From positions 1-64,000 of the forward strand of contig JAEWRY010000020.1 in assembly GCA_023459875.1 (NCBI GenBank): a DNA stretch of 64,000 bases. The letters run 5' to 3'. A program made the translations under genes and the position numbers. Positions 25,161 through 33,787 of the stretch are shown here, in pieces. This DNA is from Bacillota bacterium (GTDB lineage Bacteria; Bacillota; Clostridia; Oscillospirales; Oscillospiraceae). The stretch's first letter is position 1, and each line of letters opens with the position of its first letter. The notes under the pieces were generated by a model that was not told the origin of the DNA, searched no databases, and saw nothing but the letters and a program-made list of their open reading frames with translations.

Positions 25161-25919
25161 ATGAAAAAAGAGACCATCCCCGGCAGGAACGGATACGATA
25201 TCCCCTGTATCAGCCAGTTAGGCGGCCATGAGAAACTGGCCGTCATCAACATCCACGGCTTCGGCAGCAGCAAAGAGAGCCCCGCCACCCAGGCAGTCGC
25301 GAAAGCGCTTCCGGAGTATGGCATCGGGTCGTTCCGCTTCGACTTCCCCGCCCACGGCGACAGTCCGGCGGACGGGGAGATGCTCCGCATTGAAAACTGC
25401 CTGAACGACCTTGCCTCCGCGGAGGCGCATGTACGCTCTTTGGCTCCCGGCGCTGAGATTGCCTACTTCTCCTCCAGCTTTGGGGCTTATATCAATCTCC
25501 TTTATCTTTCCGCCGGAGAACACGCCGGGTGCCGGTCGTTCCTCCGCTGCCCCGCCGTGGACATGCTGGGGATTATGCGCCGTGAAACCACGCCGGAGCA
25601 CAAGGCCGCACTCGATCGGCAGGGTTTTGTCATCCTGGACGGTTATGTCCGCCCCCTGAAAATTACCCGCGGCTTCCTTGACGATTTGGAAACGCATAAC
25701 GTTTTCGAGCTCTACCGGCCCGGCGATGCCCAGCTTGCCATGATCCACGGCACCGCCGATGAGACCGCCCCCATAGAAGACGCCCGGCGCTTTGCAAAAC
25801 TGGCCGGCGCCGCGCTTACCGAAGTTGAGGGCGCGGACCACCGTTTTTTAATCCCCGGCGGGACCGAGCGGGTCGTATCGACTGCCATCCGATTCTTTAC
25901 CTCACCGTATGGGAGATGA
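25161..25919 (+). CDS. Alpha/beta hydrolase
   Basis: Cytoplasmic serine hydrolase of 252 residues. The oxyanion region is NIHGFGSSKES, followed by FDFPAHGDSPADG (dienelactone-hydrolase-like turn). The nucleophile serine is in YFSSSFGAY, a variant of the G-x-S-x-G elbow with Ser in the first position. The acid is in MIHGTADETAP, and the base His in GADHRFL. Likely an esterase or acyl-peptidase-like enzyme with unknown substrate. It starts 12 bases after the glycosylase gene with GGAGG and is translated in the same run. Confidence 0.8.
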   Translation: MKKETIPGRNGYDIPCISQLGGHEKLAVINIHGFGSSKESPATQAVAKALPEYGIGSFRFDFPAHGDSPADGEMLRIENCLNDLASAEAHVRSLAPGAEIAYFSSSFGAYINLLYLSAGEHAGCRSFLRCPAVDMLGIMRRETTPEHKAALDRQGFVILDGYVRPLKITRGFLDDLETHNVFELYRPGDAQLAMIHGTADETAPIEDARRFAKLAGAALTEVEGADHRFLIPGGTERVVSTAIRFFTSPYGR

Positions 25920-25923
25920 GACC

Positions 25924-26403
25924 ATGCAGATCAGGAAGCTCAGCGAGTCTGAAATCCCCGGCGCGATGAAGCTCGTCTGGGAAGTCTTTTTACAGTTTGA
26001 AGCGCCCGATTACCCCGAAGAGGGGGTCCTGAATTTTAAGCGCGTAATTGATGACCGGAACATCATTTACAGTTTTACCCTGTATGGGGCGTTTGAGAAC
26101 AGGAAATTGACCGGCGTTGCGGCGACAAGAAACGAGGGCGGCCATATCGCGCTGTTTTTTGTCCGAGGCGAATATCACAGACGCGGGATCGGCAGAAAGC
26201 TGTTTGACGCCGTTTTGCGCGACAGTACGTCGGATCGAATCACCGTCAACGCTTCCCCCTTTGCGGTGGAAATTTATCGCCGGCTGGGCTTTGACGCTAC
26301 CGACGGGGAAAAACTTTCGGATGGCATCCGGTATACTCCCATGGAATATATAGAAAATAGAACGAGGATAGAGAAAAATGGAACTGCGTCAAAAGGTATT
26401 TGA
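25924..26403 (+). CDS. GNAT-family N-acetyltransferase
   Basis: About 159 residues. The acetyl-CoA motif is FVRGEYHRRGIGRKLFD (R-R-G-I-G-R), and a C-terminal YRRLGFDATD matches the F-Y-x-x-x-G-F motif of the fold. It resembles the uncharacterised YjdJ/ElaA-like GNATs that act on small molecules or proteins. I start at the ATG of MQIRKLSES; a second ATG five codons earlier overlaps the hydrolase stop. The gene overlaps the following deacylase gene by 26 bases, implying coupled translation. Confidence 0.8.
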   Translation: MQIRKLSESEIPGAMKLVWEVFLQFEAPDYPEEGVLNFKRVIDDRNIIYSFTLYGAFENRKLTGVAATRNEGGHIALFFVRGEYHRRGIGRKLFDAVLRDSTSDRITVNASPFAVEIYRRLGFDATDGEKLSDGIRYTPMEYIENRTRIEKNGTASKGI

Positions 26404-26866
26404 CTGTCTGGCTCGTTTGGAAATCTCCTATGAGCTGGTGGAGCATCCCGCCGTCTACACGATAGAAGAAATGGACGCGCTCAATATTGACGACAAAAAT
26501 GAAATCGTCAAGAATTTGTTCGTACGGGACGAGAAAAAGAAACGATATTTTCTCATTGTCCTGCAGAAGGACAAGCGCGCGGACCTGAAAGAGCTCCGAA
26601 GGCAGCTCTGTTGCAAGCCGCTCAGCTTTGCTTCGGAAGCCGATCTGGGTTCTTACCTGGGGCTGACAAAGGGAGCCGTCACGCCCCTGGGTGTTCTGAA
26701 CGACGAAACCCTCTCGGTCGAAGTGGTCCTTGACCGGGACATTTTAAAATTCGACCGTATAGGAGTCCATCCGAACGACAACACGGCGACGGTCTGGCTT
26801 CGGCCCAGAGACCTGGTAACAGTAATCCAAAAGCACGGCAACGGGATTATCTATATTGAGCTCTGA
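26378..26866 (+). CDS. YbaK/EbsC-family aminoacyl-tRNA deacylase (ProX-like)
   Basis: A free-standing editing-domain protein that in this family hydrolyses mischarged tRNA, classically Ala-tRNA(Pro) for ProX. Start MELRQKVFDCLARLEISYELVEHPAVYT is represented by the family strand at residues 18-28. The key Lys is in EIVKNLFVRDEKKKRYFLIVL, and the YLGLTKGAVTPLGVLND segment, typical of ProX/PrdX, follows. 162 residues is the expected size. PrdX-type proteins are linked to proline metabolism in Clostridia, but no such genes are nearby. The reading frame begins within the preceding GNAT gene. Confidence 0.82.
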   Translation: MELRQKVFDCLARLEISYELVEHPAVYTIEEMDALNIDDKNEIVKNLFVRDEKKKRYFLIVLQKDKRADLKELRRQLCCKPLSFASEADLGSYLGLTKGAVTPLGVLNDETLSVEVVLDRDILKFDRIGVHPNDNTATVWLRPRDLVTVIQKHGNGIIYIEL

Positions 26867-26949
26867 TTATTTAAAAAACGGCAGCGGCAGCCCGGGATAC
26901 AATGGAACGCCGGCTGCGATCTTTCCGAAGACACACAAAGGGAGGAAAA

Positions 26950-27503
26950 ATGAACGGTAAGCAAATGAAATTCGAAAATCCGATAAGAGTGAAGGAACTC
27001 AGTCCCCGGGAAACGCTCAAGAGAATCGGACTTCATGACGGCGGTATCTTCTGCGATATCGGCGCTGGCAGCGGTATTTTCACCGTCCCGGCGGCCGAGA
27101 TTACAAAAAGCAAAGTATATGCGCTGGAGATCAGCGATGAAATGCTTTCGGTCATTGAAGAGAAGGCCCTCAATAATAATCTCACCAACATTGAAGCAAA
27201 AAAAGTTACTTCCGAGAGTTTCTTTATGGAAGACCATTGCGTTGATATCGCGCTTATGGCAACGGTACTGCATGAGGTAGCCGACAAAAAAAGCTTCCTG
27301 GAAAACGTGAAAAAGCTGCTCAAAGCCGACGGAAGGGTTGCCGTCATTGAGTTTCATAAAAGGACAACGCCCATGGACCGCCTGAAGCGCATCGTCTCGG
27401 CAGAGACGGCGCGACGGAAGAAATGCGGAAAGTCGGATTTGAGCTGGCAGATGATTTCGATTTGGGTGATAATTTTTACTGCCTGATGTTCAAAAACGCT
27501 TAA
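26950..27503 (+). pseudogene. Class I SAM methyltransferase, frameshifted near the 3' end
   Basis: Methyltransferase with the SAM motif FCDIGAGSGIFTVP (residues about 34-46) and the later ALEISDEML and VLHEVADKKSFL motifs. The start is the ATG after GGAGG. At about base 27375, where CCCATGGACCGCC would need one more G to keep frame, the reading shifts. The original frame then ends at 27486 with a nonsense C-terminus. The adjacent frame continues to a TAA at 27503 and reads DDFDLGDNFYCLMFKNA, a sensible family ending. A single-base deletion or a sequencing error would explain this. About 75% of the domain remains intact. Confidence 0.75.
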
Positions 27504-27525
27504 GCACAACCGGGCGTAAAAATGC

Positions 27526-27556
27526 AAAACCGCCGGCTTTCAAGCCGGCGGTTTTT
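27526..27556 (+). terminator. Rho-independent terminator after the methyltransferase gene
   Basis: A 13-14 bp stem (arm AAAACCGCCGGCTT) with a minimal loop, followed by TTTTTT. Strong terminator closing the 23.7-27.5 kb gene run. Confidence 0.9.
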
Positions 27557-27719
27557 TCTCTCCGTTTCGTAAGAAGCGTGTTTTTCGTTTCATTGTTCTT
27601 TCCGGGAGCAGCACATCGCGTTTTAACAGCCTGCTGATTTTTATAATGTTGAAAGATTTGTCCTCCTAAGATTGACATTTCGTTCCTATCGGATATAGTG
27701 ATGAATAGTCCGAATGATC

Positions 27720-28550
27720 TTACGTTTCTATTTTAAGCTCGCTTCCGCAGGAAAGGTAGTCGATCTTATCTCCCATAATGACTTTGAGGCTCTGGTACGA
27801 ATCCATGCCGGTGCAGTGGCAGGTATAGTACTTCGCTTTCGTACCCAGCAAATACTGCCCGATTTGGGAGATGACCGCCGGATCTTCGCTTTCTTTTGTG
27901 AGAGGATTGAAAAGATGGAACCCGCCGATCACATAATCGGGCATGCAGCCTTGATCGGTATAGAACCGATCCAATATATTGAGGATGCCGTTATGGGCGC
28001 ATCCGGCAACCAGCAGCTTTTTTCCGCCCTCGCTGATGACGAGGTTCTGTTCGTGCGAAAAGTCATCCAACAGAAAATTATCCCCCACCTGCCTGAAAAG
28101 GTCGGAGTTGCCCGACGGAGCTGGCCGTTCTCCTTTAATATTTGAAAACAGCTCCAGCCCCTCGTCAATCGTAAAACTCTGGCCGCAGAAAATCAGCCGC
28201 TCATTTTCCATCAGCGCTTTATCCAGTCCTATATATGTCTTCAATCCGTTCGGCTTATAAGCGAAATACGGCTGAAAGGCGTTCTGGTGCAGATAGACCT
28301 TTGCCTTGTCGTTGATATTCAGGAAGGTTTTCAGCCCGCCTCCATGGTCGTAATGGCCATGGGAAATGACGGCAAAATCGATTTCTGATAAGTCAATCTT
28401 CATCTTGGCAGCGTTTTCGGCAAAAAGGGTACTTGCCCCCGTGTCAAACAGAAGCTTGTGCTTCTTCGTCTCGATAGAAAGGCTGAGGCCGTGTTCGCAT
28501 CCCAGCTGTTCCGACGCCGTTGTGTTCTCCGCTAAAACTCTGATCCTCAT
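27720..28550 (-). CDS. MBL-fold hydrolase of the DHPS-like (ribofuranosyl-aminobenzene) type
   Basis: Cytoplasmic metallo-beta-lactamase-fold protein of 276 residues. The metal motif is SHGHYDHGGGL near residue 65, with further ligands in AGCAHNGILNIL and CHCTG. The layout resembles the family named after 7,8-dihydropterin-6-methyl-4-(beta-D-ribofuranosyl)-aminobenzene phosphate synthase of archaea. In bacteria the true substrate is not known. The ATG is at the right end; the region to the right is an AT-rich intergenic stretch that also holds the promoter for the two-component system. Confidence 0.8.
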   Translation of the reverse strand: MRIRVLAENTTASEQLGCEHGLSLSIETKKHKLLFDTGASTLFAENAAKMKIDLSEIDFAVISHGHYDHGGGLKTFLNINDKAKVYLHQNAFQPYFAYKPNGLKTYIGLDKALMENERLIFCGQSFTIDEGLELFSNIKGERPAPSGNSDLFRQVGDNFLLDDFSHEQNLVISEGGKKLLVAGCAHNGILNILDRFYTDQGCMPDYVIGGFHLFNPLTKESEDPAVISQIGQYLLGTKAKYYTCHCTGMDSYQSLKVIMGDKIDYLSCGSELKIET

Positions 28551-28704
28551 GGAATATCCCTACGCTTTCTTAAGTAGCCTCTATGTTCCTATGTTATGCC
28601 GTTTTTCCTATTTATATATGATTTTTTATTATATACGGTTTCAGACACAGTGCAATAGTCAATATGCCGATAATTGTATTTTTTTTACAAATGAGGGTGG
28701 TTCG

Positions 28705-29391
28705 ATGAATACCATATTGCTGCTTGAGGACAACCTCAGTCTGATCGAGGGCCTCCAATTCTCTCTTCAAAAAAACGGTTTTGAAGTAATCGTCGTGAGA
28801 ACCGTGAGCGAGGCGGTTGCAAAGCTCTCCGAACGAAAATTCAATCTGCTGCTGCTTGATCTGGCGCTGCCCGACGGAAGCGGTTTCGAGGTCTGCCGCA
28901 AAGCGAGGCAATCTTCGAGTGTGCCGATTATTTTTCTCACCGCTTCCGACGAGGAAGTGAGCGTCGTCATGGGCCTGGACATGGGCGGGGACGATTATAT
29001 TACCAAGCCCTTTAAACTCAACGAGCTCATCTCCAGGATCAATGCCCTACTCCGCCGCGCGGGGCTCTCGAATCCAACTCAGCCGGAGCTAAAATCGAAC
29101 GGACTCTCCGTCCGGCTAGAGGAAAGCAGGGTGCTGAAGGATGGGCGCGAACTTGAGCTGACCGTTGCGGAGTACCGGCTTTTATGCCTGCTCATGCAGA
29201 ATCCCAACGCCATCGTGTCAAGGGCCGTGATCCTGGAGAGGCTCTGGGACTCCGGCGGCAGCTTCGTGGACGACAATACGCTCTCCGTCTACGTGCGAAG
29301 GCTCAGGAGCAAAATTGAAAACGATCCGGAAAACCCGCAGTACTTACTGACAGCAAGGGGCGTGGGCTATAAATGGAACGTTGTAAAGTAA
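28705..29391 (+). CDS. Response regulator (OmpR/PhoB family)
   Basis: Regulator of the two-component system encoded with the following kinase. The receiver domain has ILLLEDN, phospho-acceptor Asp52 in LLLDLALPDGSG, FLTASDEE and the switch Lys in YITKPFK. The winged helix ends with ARGVGYKWNVVK. The open frame upstream is not coding; the ATG of MNTILLLEDN has GAGGGTGG nine bases before it. The 19-base overlap with the kinase gene implies coupling. Together with the ABC exporter that follows, it resembles BceRS/VraRS-like modules sensing cell-envelope antibiotics. Confidence 0.85.
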   Translation: MNTILLLEDNLSLIEGLQFSLQKNGFEVIVVRTVSEAVAKLSERKFNLLLLDLALPDGSGFEVCRKARQSSSVPIIFLTASDEEVSVVMGLDMGGDDYITKPFKLNELISRINALLRRAGLSNPTQPELKSNGLSVRLEESRVLKDGRELELTVAEYRLLCLLMQNPNAIVSRAVILERLWDSGGSFVDDNTLSVYVRRLRSKIENDPENPQYLLTARGVGYKWNVVK

Positions 29392-30629
29392 TTTTGGGCG
29401 AGAAAGCCGTGAGGAGCGAGACTGCTGCCGCCGCCGCGCTGCTTCTTCTCCTGATCCTTGTTTTGCAGCTTGTCGCGGCTCAAATGGCGCGGGATTTTAA
29501 AATAACTATGCTCGAGCACGACTATGCCCTGGCGTGGTATCTCTCCGACAGCGGAGTGGATAAAAATCTGGTTGTCAAAGCTTTCACTTCGGAAAAAAAC
29601 GCGGCCGAACTCCAGTCGGGCTCGGCTCTTTTTTCCGTCTCCGGCTACGACAAGAGCACCCAAGACAGTTTGCTGCCCGAGGTAGAGCAATTCCATCAAA
29701 AATATTCGGTTCTTATGCTTGCGTTTTCGGTGTTGTTTTCCGCCGCCTTTCTTGCGGCCCGGTATCTCGGCATTCGGCACAGGGAAAACCAGCTTGACCA
29801 CGCGGTTTTTAAGCTCCGGCTTTTTATGGACGGGGACACCACCGTCCGCCTTGAGGACGGAAGCGAGGGCAGCCTTTCCCGGCTTTTCTCCGTCGTGAAC
29901 GCCATGGCCACCTCCCTCACCGCGCATGTTGAGACTGAAAAACTGAACAGGGAATTTTTAAAGGAAACCATCTCCGATATCTCCCATCAGCTGAAAACGC
30001 CGCTGGCCGCGCTTGAGATGTACAACGAAATTATCACGGACGAAAATACAGGCAATCCGGTGGTTTCGGATTTCACGGCCAAAAGCAGCCGCGAGCTTCT
30101 GCGGATGGAAAACCTGATTCAGAGCCTTTTGAAGCTTGCGAAGCTGGACGCGGGAAGTATTGAGCTGAGCAGGCGCATTTGTCCGCTGAGAGACTTCCTG
30201 GAAAACATCCGGAGTTCTTTCCTCACCCGTGCCGAACGGGACGGGAAAAGCATCACCCTTCGGTGCGGCGGCTCCACCCAGCTGTCTATGGATGAAGTGT
30301 GGCTGGCAGAAGCGGTGGGGAACATCGTGAAAAACGCCCTCGACCACACGCGGGCGGGGGATCAGATAGAAATCTCCTGCGCGGAAACGGTGGTGGCCAC
30401 AGAGATTATCATCAAAGATAACGGCGCCGGTATCCATCCGGATGACATCCACCATATTTTCAAACGGTTTTACCGGAGCCGGTCTTCTAAGGACTCCCAG
30501 GGCGTCGGAATCGGGCTAGCCCTTTCAAAATCCATCGCCGAAAAGCACGGCGGAACCATCACCGTACAAAGCGAGCTGGGAAACGGCGCTGAATTCCATT
30601 TCATCTTCCCCAAGCTTACAAATCTGTAA
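29373..30629 (+). CDS. Sensor histidine kinase
   Basis: Membrane kinase of 418 residues. TM1 (about 20-36, ALLLLLILVLQLVAA), an extracellular segment of about 75 residues, and TM2 (about 112-128) precede HAMP-like and HisKA domains. The phospho-accepting His205 lies in DISHQLKTPLAALEMY. The HATPase has NIVKNALDHTRAGD, DNGAGIHPDD and QGVGIGLALSKSIAEKHGG. The extracellular loop is larger than in the tiny-loop BceS kinases, so direct sensing is possible. It starts inside the response regulator gene with an ATG. Confidence 0.85.
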   Translation: MERCKVILGEKAVRSETAAAAALLLLLILVLQLVAAQMARDFKITMLEHDYALAWYLSDSGVDKNLVVKAFTSEKNAAELQSGSALFSVSGYDKSTQDSLLPEVEQFHQKYSVLMLAFSVLFSAAFLAARYLGIRHRENQLDHAVFKLRLFMDGDTTVRLEDGSEGSLSRLFSVVNAMATSLTAHVETEKLNREFLKETISDISHQLKTPLAALEMYNEIITDENTGNPVVSDFTAKSSRELLRMENLIQSLLKLAKLDAGSIELSRRICPLRDFLENIRSSFLTRAERDGKSITLRCGGSTQLSMDEVWLAEAVGNIVKNALDHTRAGDQIEISCAETVVATEIIIKDNGAGIHPDDIHHIFKRFYRSRSSKDSQGVGIGLALSKSIAEKHGGTITVQSELGNGAEFHFIFPKLTNL

Positions 30630-30695
30630 GATGAAATTCACCGGAACGTAAGGTGAGTGTGCTACGATCACAGGCAGAAATGTGAGGTGTCAGCA

Positions 30696-31379
30696 TTGAA
30701 TATCTTAACTGTGCAGGATTTAAACAAAACCTACGGCTCCGGCGATACAAAGGTGGAGGCCTTGAAAAACGTTTCCTTTTCTGTTTCAAAGGGCGAATTT
30801 GTCTCCATCATCGGCCCTTCAGGTTCGGGGAAAAGCACCCTGCTCAACATGATCGGGGCGCTGGATTATCCGACTTCGGGAACGGTCACCATCGACGGAA
30901 GAGACATTTATAAAATGAAGGAAGAGGAGCTTTCGGTTTTCCGCAGGCGCAATATCGGCTTTATTTTTCAGGCTTACAACCTGGTTCCCGAATTAAACGT
31001 GGAAGAAAATATTATTCTGCCTGTCCTGTTGGACGGACAGCAGCCGGACAAGCCCTATTTGGAAGAGCTGCTCGTCATCCTGGGGCTTTCCGACCGGAAG
31101 CATCATCTGCCGAGCCAGCTCTCCGGCGGGCAGCAGCAGCGCGTGGCCATTGGGCGCGCCCTGGCAGCTAAACCGGCCATGATTCTTGCCGACGAACCCA
31201 CCGGCAATCTCGACAGCAAAAACAGCCGGGACGTCATCAATATGCTTAAGCTGTCTGTGGAACGGTACGGTCAGACGCTCATTATGATCACGCACAATCA
31301 GAATTACGCCTCCTTTGCGGACAGGGTCCTGAGCGTGGAAGACGGGGTCGTATCCGAGCTCGGGGGTGGCGCGGAATGA
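30696..31379 (+). CDS. ABC transporter ATPase (MacB/LolD/BceA type)
   Basis: Energises the FtsX-like permease encoded immediately downstream. Walker A is GPSGSGKST, the signature LSGGQQQR, and Walker B MILADEPTGNLD with the family TGNLDSKNS. I choose a TTG start, giving NILTVQDLNKTYGSG, because GAGGTG lies before it; an upstream GTG in frame has no ribosome site and adds a charged tail. The permease start overlaps the stop by four bases (ATGA). Neighbouring two-component genes suggest a role in exporting or removing antimicrobial peptides. Confidence 0.85.
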   Translation: MNILTVQDLNKTYGSGDTKVEALKNVSFSVSKGEFVSIIGPSGSGKSTLLNMIGALDYPTSGTVTIDGRDIYKMKEEELSVFRRRNIGFIFQAYNLVPELNVEENIILPVLLDGQQPDKPYLEELLVILGLSDRKHHLPSQLSGGQQQRVAIGRALAAKPAMILADEPTGNLDSKNSRDVINMLKLSVERYGQTLIMITHNQNYASFADRVLSVEDGVVSELGGGAE

Positions 31380-33787
31380 ACGGATATCTCGCCCTGTCGT
31401 CCAAATACCTTTCCGCCCATAAAAAGAGGACACGGCTCTCCATTCTGAGCATTGCGCTTTCCGTAGCGCTTATCGTGGGTATCTTCTCCATGCTGGATGT
31501 GTTTCTGCAGTTTGAAAAAATTCAGATCATTAACGATTTCGGAAACTACCATATCCTGATTAAGAACCCGACGGAAGCGGAAAAAGAAGCGGTGAGAGGC
31601 CGCATCGACGTGGAAAACTCCGGTACGTGGTTCTCTTTTAAAAGCGGCAGCATCAATGACCTCAAATGCGACATCATCGCCCTTGATGAGAATTTCGCCC
31701 CAAATATGGGCATGAAACTTCTGGAGGGCGCTTACCCCAAAGCTGAAAACGAACTGATGATCGAAAGCTGGGCAGCGGAAAAATTGGGTGCGAAAGTCGG
31801 CGATACGGTTCCCTTCGCCTTTGCGGACGGAGTTGATAAGCCATTTATTATCAGCGGTTTATTTTCCGATTACGGAAGCACCAAAGCATCCGGCGAACCC
31901 GGCGTGGTGATCTCCATAAAAGCCGCCGGTTCGGCAGGCGGTGAGAAAAGCAATTTGTTTTTAATTCAGTTCAAAGACAAGGCCGACATGAAAAAAGCCG
32001 AGCAGCAGATCAGAGAGTACCTCGGTTTAACCGACGACCGCGTCGGGCGTAACGAACGCCTGCTTGCCATCATCGGTCAAAGCGATTACAAGGCGGCGGT
32101 GGGGTTATACGAGACAGGCGCGATTCTCTTTTTCATCGTTCTGGTCGCCGGCGTCGTGATGATCTACAACACCTTCAACATCTCGGTGGCGGAGCGGATA
32201 CGCTCCTTCGGCCTTTTGCGCTGTATCGGCGCTTCGAAGGCGCAGATCAGGAAAATCGTGAAGAGAGAAGGATTTCTGCTGCTCCGCTGGGCGCTTCCCA
32301 TCGGCGTTGGCTTGGGGATGCTCGCCACACTCTTTTGCTGCGCGCTGCTTAAATACTACAACAGCTATCTGTTTGCGGATATTCCTTTGTTTACGCTCAG
32401 TCCTTCCGGCATTCTCGCCGGGACGGTAGTCGGATTTGCCACCGTTTTCATCGCGACACTGTTCCCGGCAAAGAAGGCTTCCAAGGTGTCTCCCGTAAAT
32501 GCCGTCACTGGAAGCAGCGAATGGAAAGTCAGGAAGGGTAAGAAGCAGGGCGTTTTAACAAAACTTCTGCCGGTGGAAACCGCGATGGGAATCGGCAGCG
32601 CCGTGATGAAAAAGCGCACCTTCCTTCTCATGGCGGCCTCCATCGCCATCAGCGTCATTATGTTCCTCGGCTTTCACGTGTTTATCGATTTCATGTATAC
32701 GAACCTTAAAACGACAAAGCCTTATACGCCGGACATTTCTCTCACGGCGGAGGATGGGCTGGGGAAGCAGCTGTATTCGGAATTATCGGCGCTGGATGGA
32801 GTCAAATGCGTTTACGGCAGGATGTTCGGCTATGTGAGCGCCACCTTCGACGCCTCCAGGCTGGCGGAACCCTATCAAGAGGCGGTGGGCCCCATCCAGG
32901 TTGGAAGCGACGGGCTGTTTATTCCGCCCGAAAAGTCATGGCTAATCTCCTACGACGCAAATCAGTTTAACTGGGCCAAAGCCGACCTTTTGGGCGGGAC
33001 TCTCACCGAAGAGGCGCTCAATAATCAAAATGGTATCGTCGCTGTCAGGCTCAACATCCGCAAGGGCGTATCCATGGAAACCGCGGGTCTTGAGCTGGGG
33101 GATAAGGTCTATCTGGAGACGGTATCCGGCCGGAAGGAATTCACCGTGATGGCGGTGCTGCGCAACGTCCCCTTTGCCGACAGCAATCTGAACCTCGCCA
33201 CCTTTATCACCACCGAAAAGCAATACGCCGAAATTACAGGCGATTCCACGTTCAAGATCATCAGTATTCAGCTCAAGAAACAGAATCAGGAGGAAACGAC
33301 CGCTCGGATCAAGGGCCTTATCAACGATAAAATCACCTATCTTGACTCGCGCCAGCAGAACAGTGAGCTTAATCAAACCTTTTTTACAATGGCGGTTTTC
33401 GTCTACGGATTTGTGGCGGTCATCGCGTTCATCAGCATTCTCAATATCATGAACACGATGCAGACGAGTGTTTCTTCCAAGACGAGGTACCTGGGCGTGC
33501 TGCGCGCCGTCGGCATGTCGGGCAGACAGCTGGGCAGGATGATTGCGGCCGAGTCGGCGGCATACTGCGTCGTTGGCGCAGCAGCCGGGTGCGTCCTGGG
33601 CGTGCTGCTGCAGAAAGCGCTCATCAAATATCTTTTGACAGCAACCAAAGTCGTATGGCACTTCCCTCTCGGGGAGGTCATCCTGGTTTTCGTCCTATGT
33701 ATCCTTGTGGCATACATCTCTATCCTAAGACCGATCAAAAAAGTAAAGGAGACGCCAATCTCCATGACCATCGGATCGCTGCAATAG
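31376..33787 (+). CDS. FtsX-family ABC permease
   Basis: 803-residue membrane protein with two FtsX modules. TM segments near residues 22-43, 245-265, 300-325, 345-365, 420-440, 680-700, 730-750 and 770-790 flank two extracellular MacB-like regions. YLGVLRAVGMSGRQL and ERIRSFGLLRCIGASKAQI are the coupling-helix signatures. The partner ATPase overlaps its start. Probable function: efflux or extraction of peptide antibiotics from the membrane, controlled by the upstream two-component pair; the substrate is unknown. An IS1182-type element lies just downstream. Confidence 0.83.
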   Translation: MNGYLALSSKYLSAHKKRTRLSILSIALSVALIVGIFSMLDVFLQFEKIQIINDFGNYHILIKNPTEAEKEAVRGRIDVENSGTWFSFKSGSINDLKCDIIALDENFAPNMGMKLLEGAYPKAENELMIESWAAEKLGAKVGDTVPFAFADGVDKPFIISGLFSDYGSTKASGEPGVVISIKAAGSAGGEKSNLFLIQFKDKADMKKAEQQIREYLGLTDDRVGRNERLLAIIGQSDYKAAVGLYETGAILFFIVLVAGVVMIYNTFNISVAERIRSFGLLRCIGASKAQIRKIVKREGFLLLRWALPIGVGLGMLATLFCCALLKYYNSYLFADIPLFTLSPSGILAGTVVGFATVFIATLFPAKKASKVSPVNAVTGSSEWKVRKGKKQGVLTKLLPVETAMGIGSAVMKKRTFLLMAASIAISVIMFLGFHVFIDFMYTNLKTTKPYTPDISLTAEDGLGKQLYSELSALDGVKCVYGRMFGYVSATFDASRLAEPYQEAVGPIQVGSDGLFIPPEKSWLISYDANQFNWAKADLLGGTLTEEALNNQNGIVAVRLNIRKGVSMETAGLELGDKVYLETVSGRKEFTVMAVLRNVPFADSNLNLATFITTEKQYAEITGDSTFKIISIQLKKQNQEETTARIKGLINDKITYLDSRQQNSELNQTFFTMAVFVYGFVAVIAFISILNIMNTMQTSVSSKTRYLGVLRAVGMSGRQLGRMIAAESAAYCVVGAAAGCVLGVLLQKALIKYLLTATKVVWHFPLGEVILVFVLCILVAYISILRPIKKVKETPISMTIGSLQ

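Noticed and set aside
30657..30695. Upstream GTG start for the ABC ATPase
   Set aside because: No ribosome site, and the added residues do not fit the family N-terminus; the TTG with GAGGTG is better.
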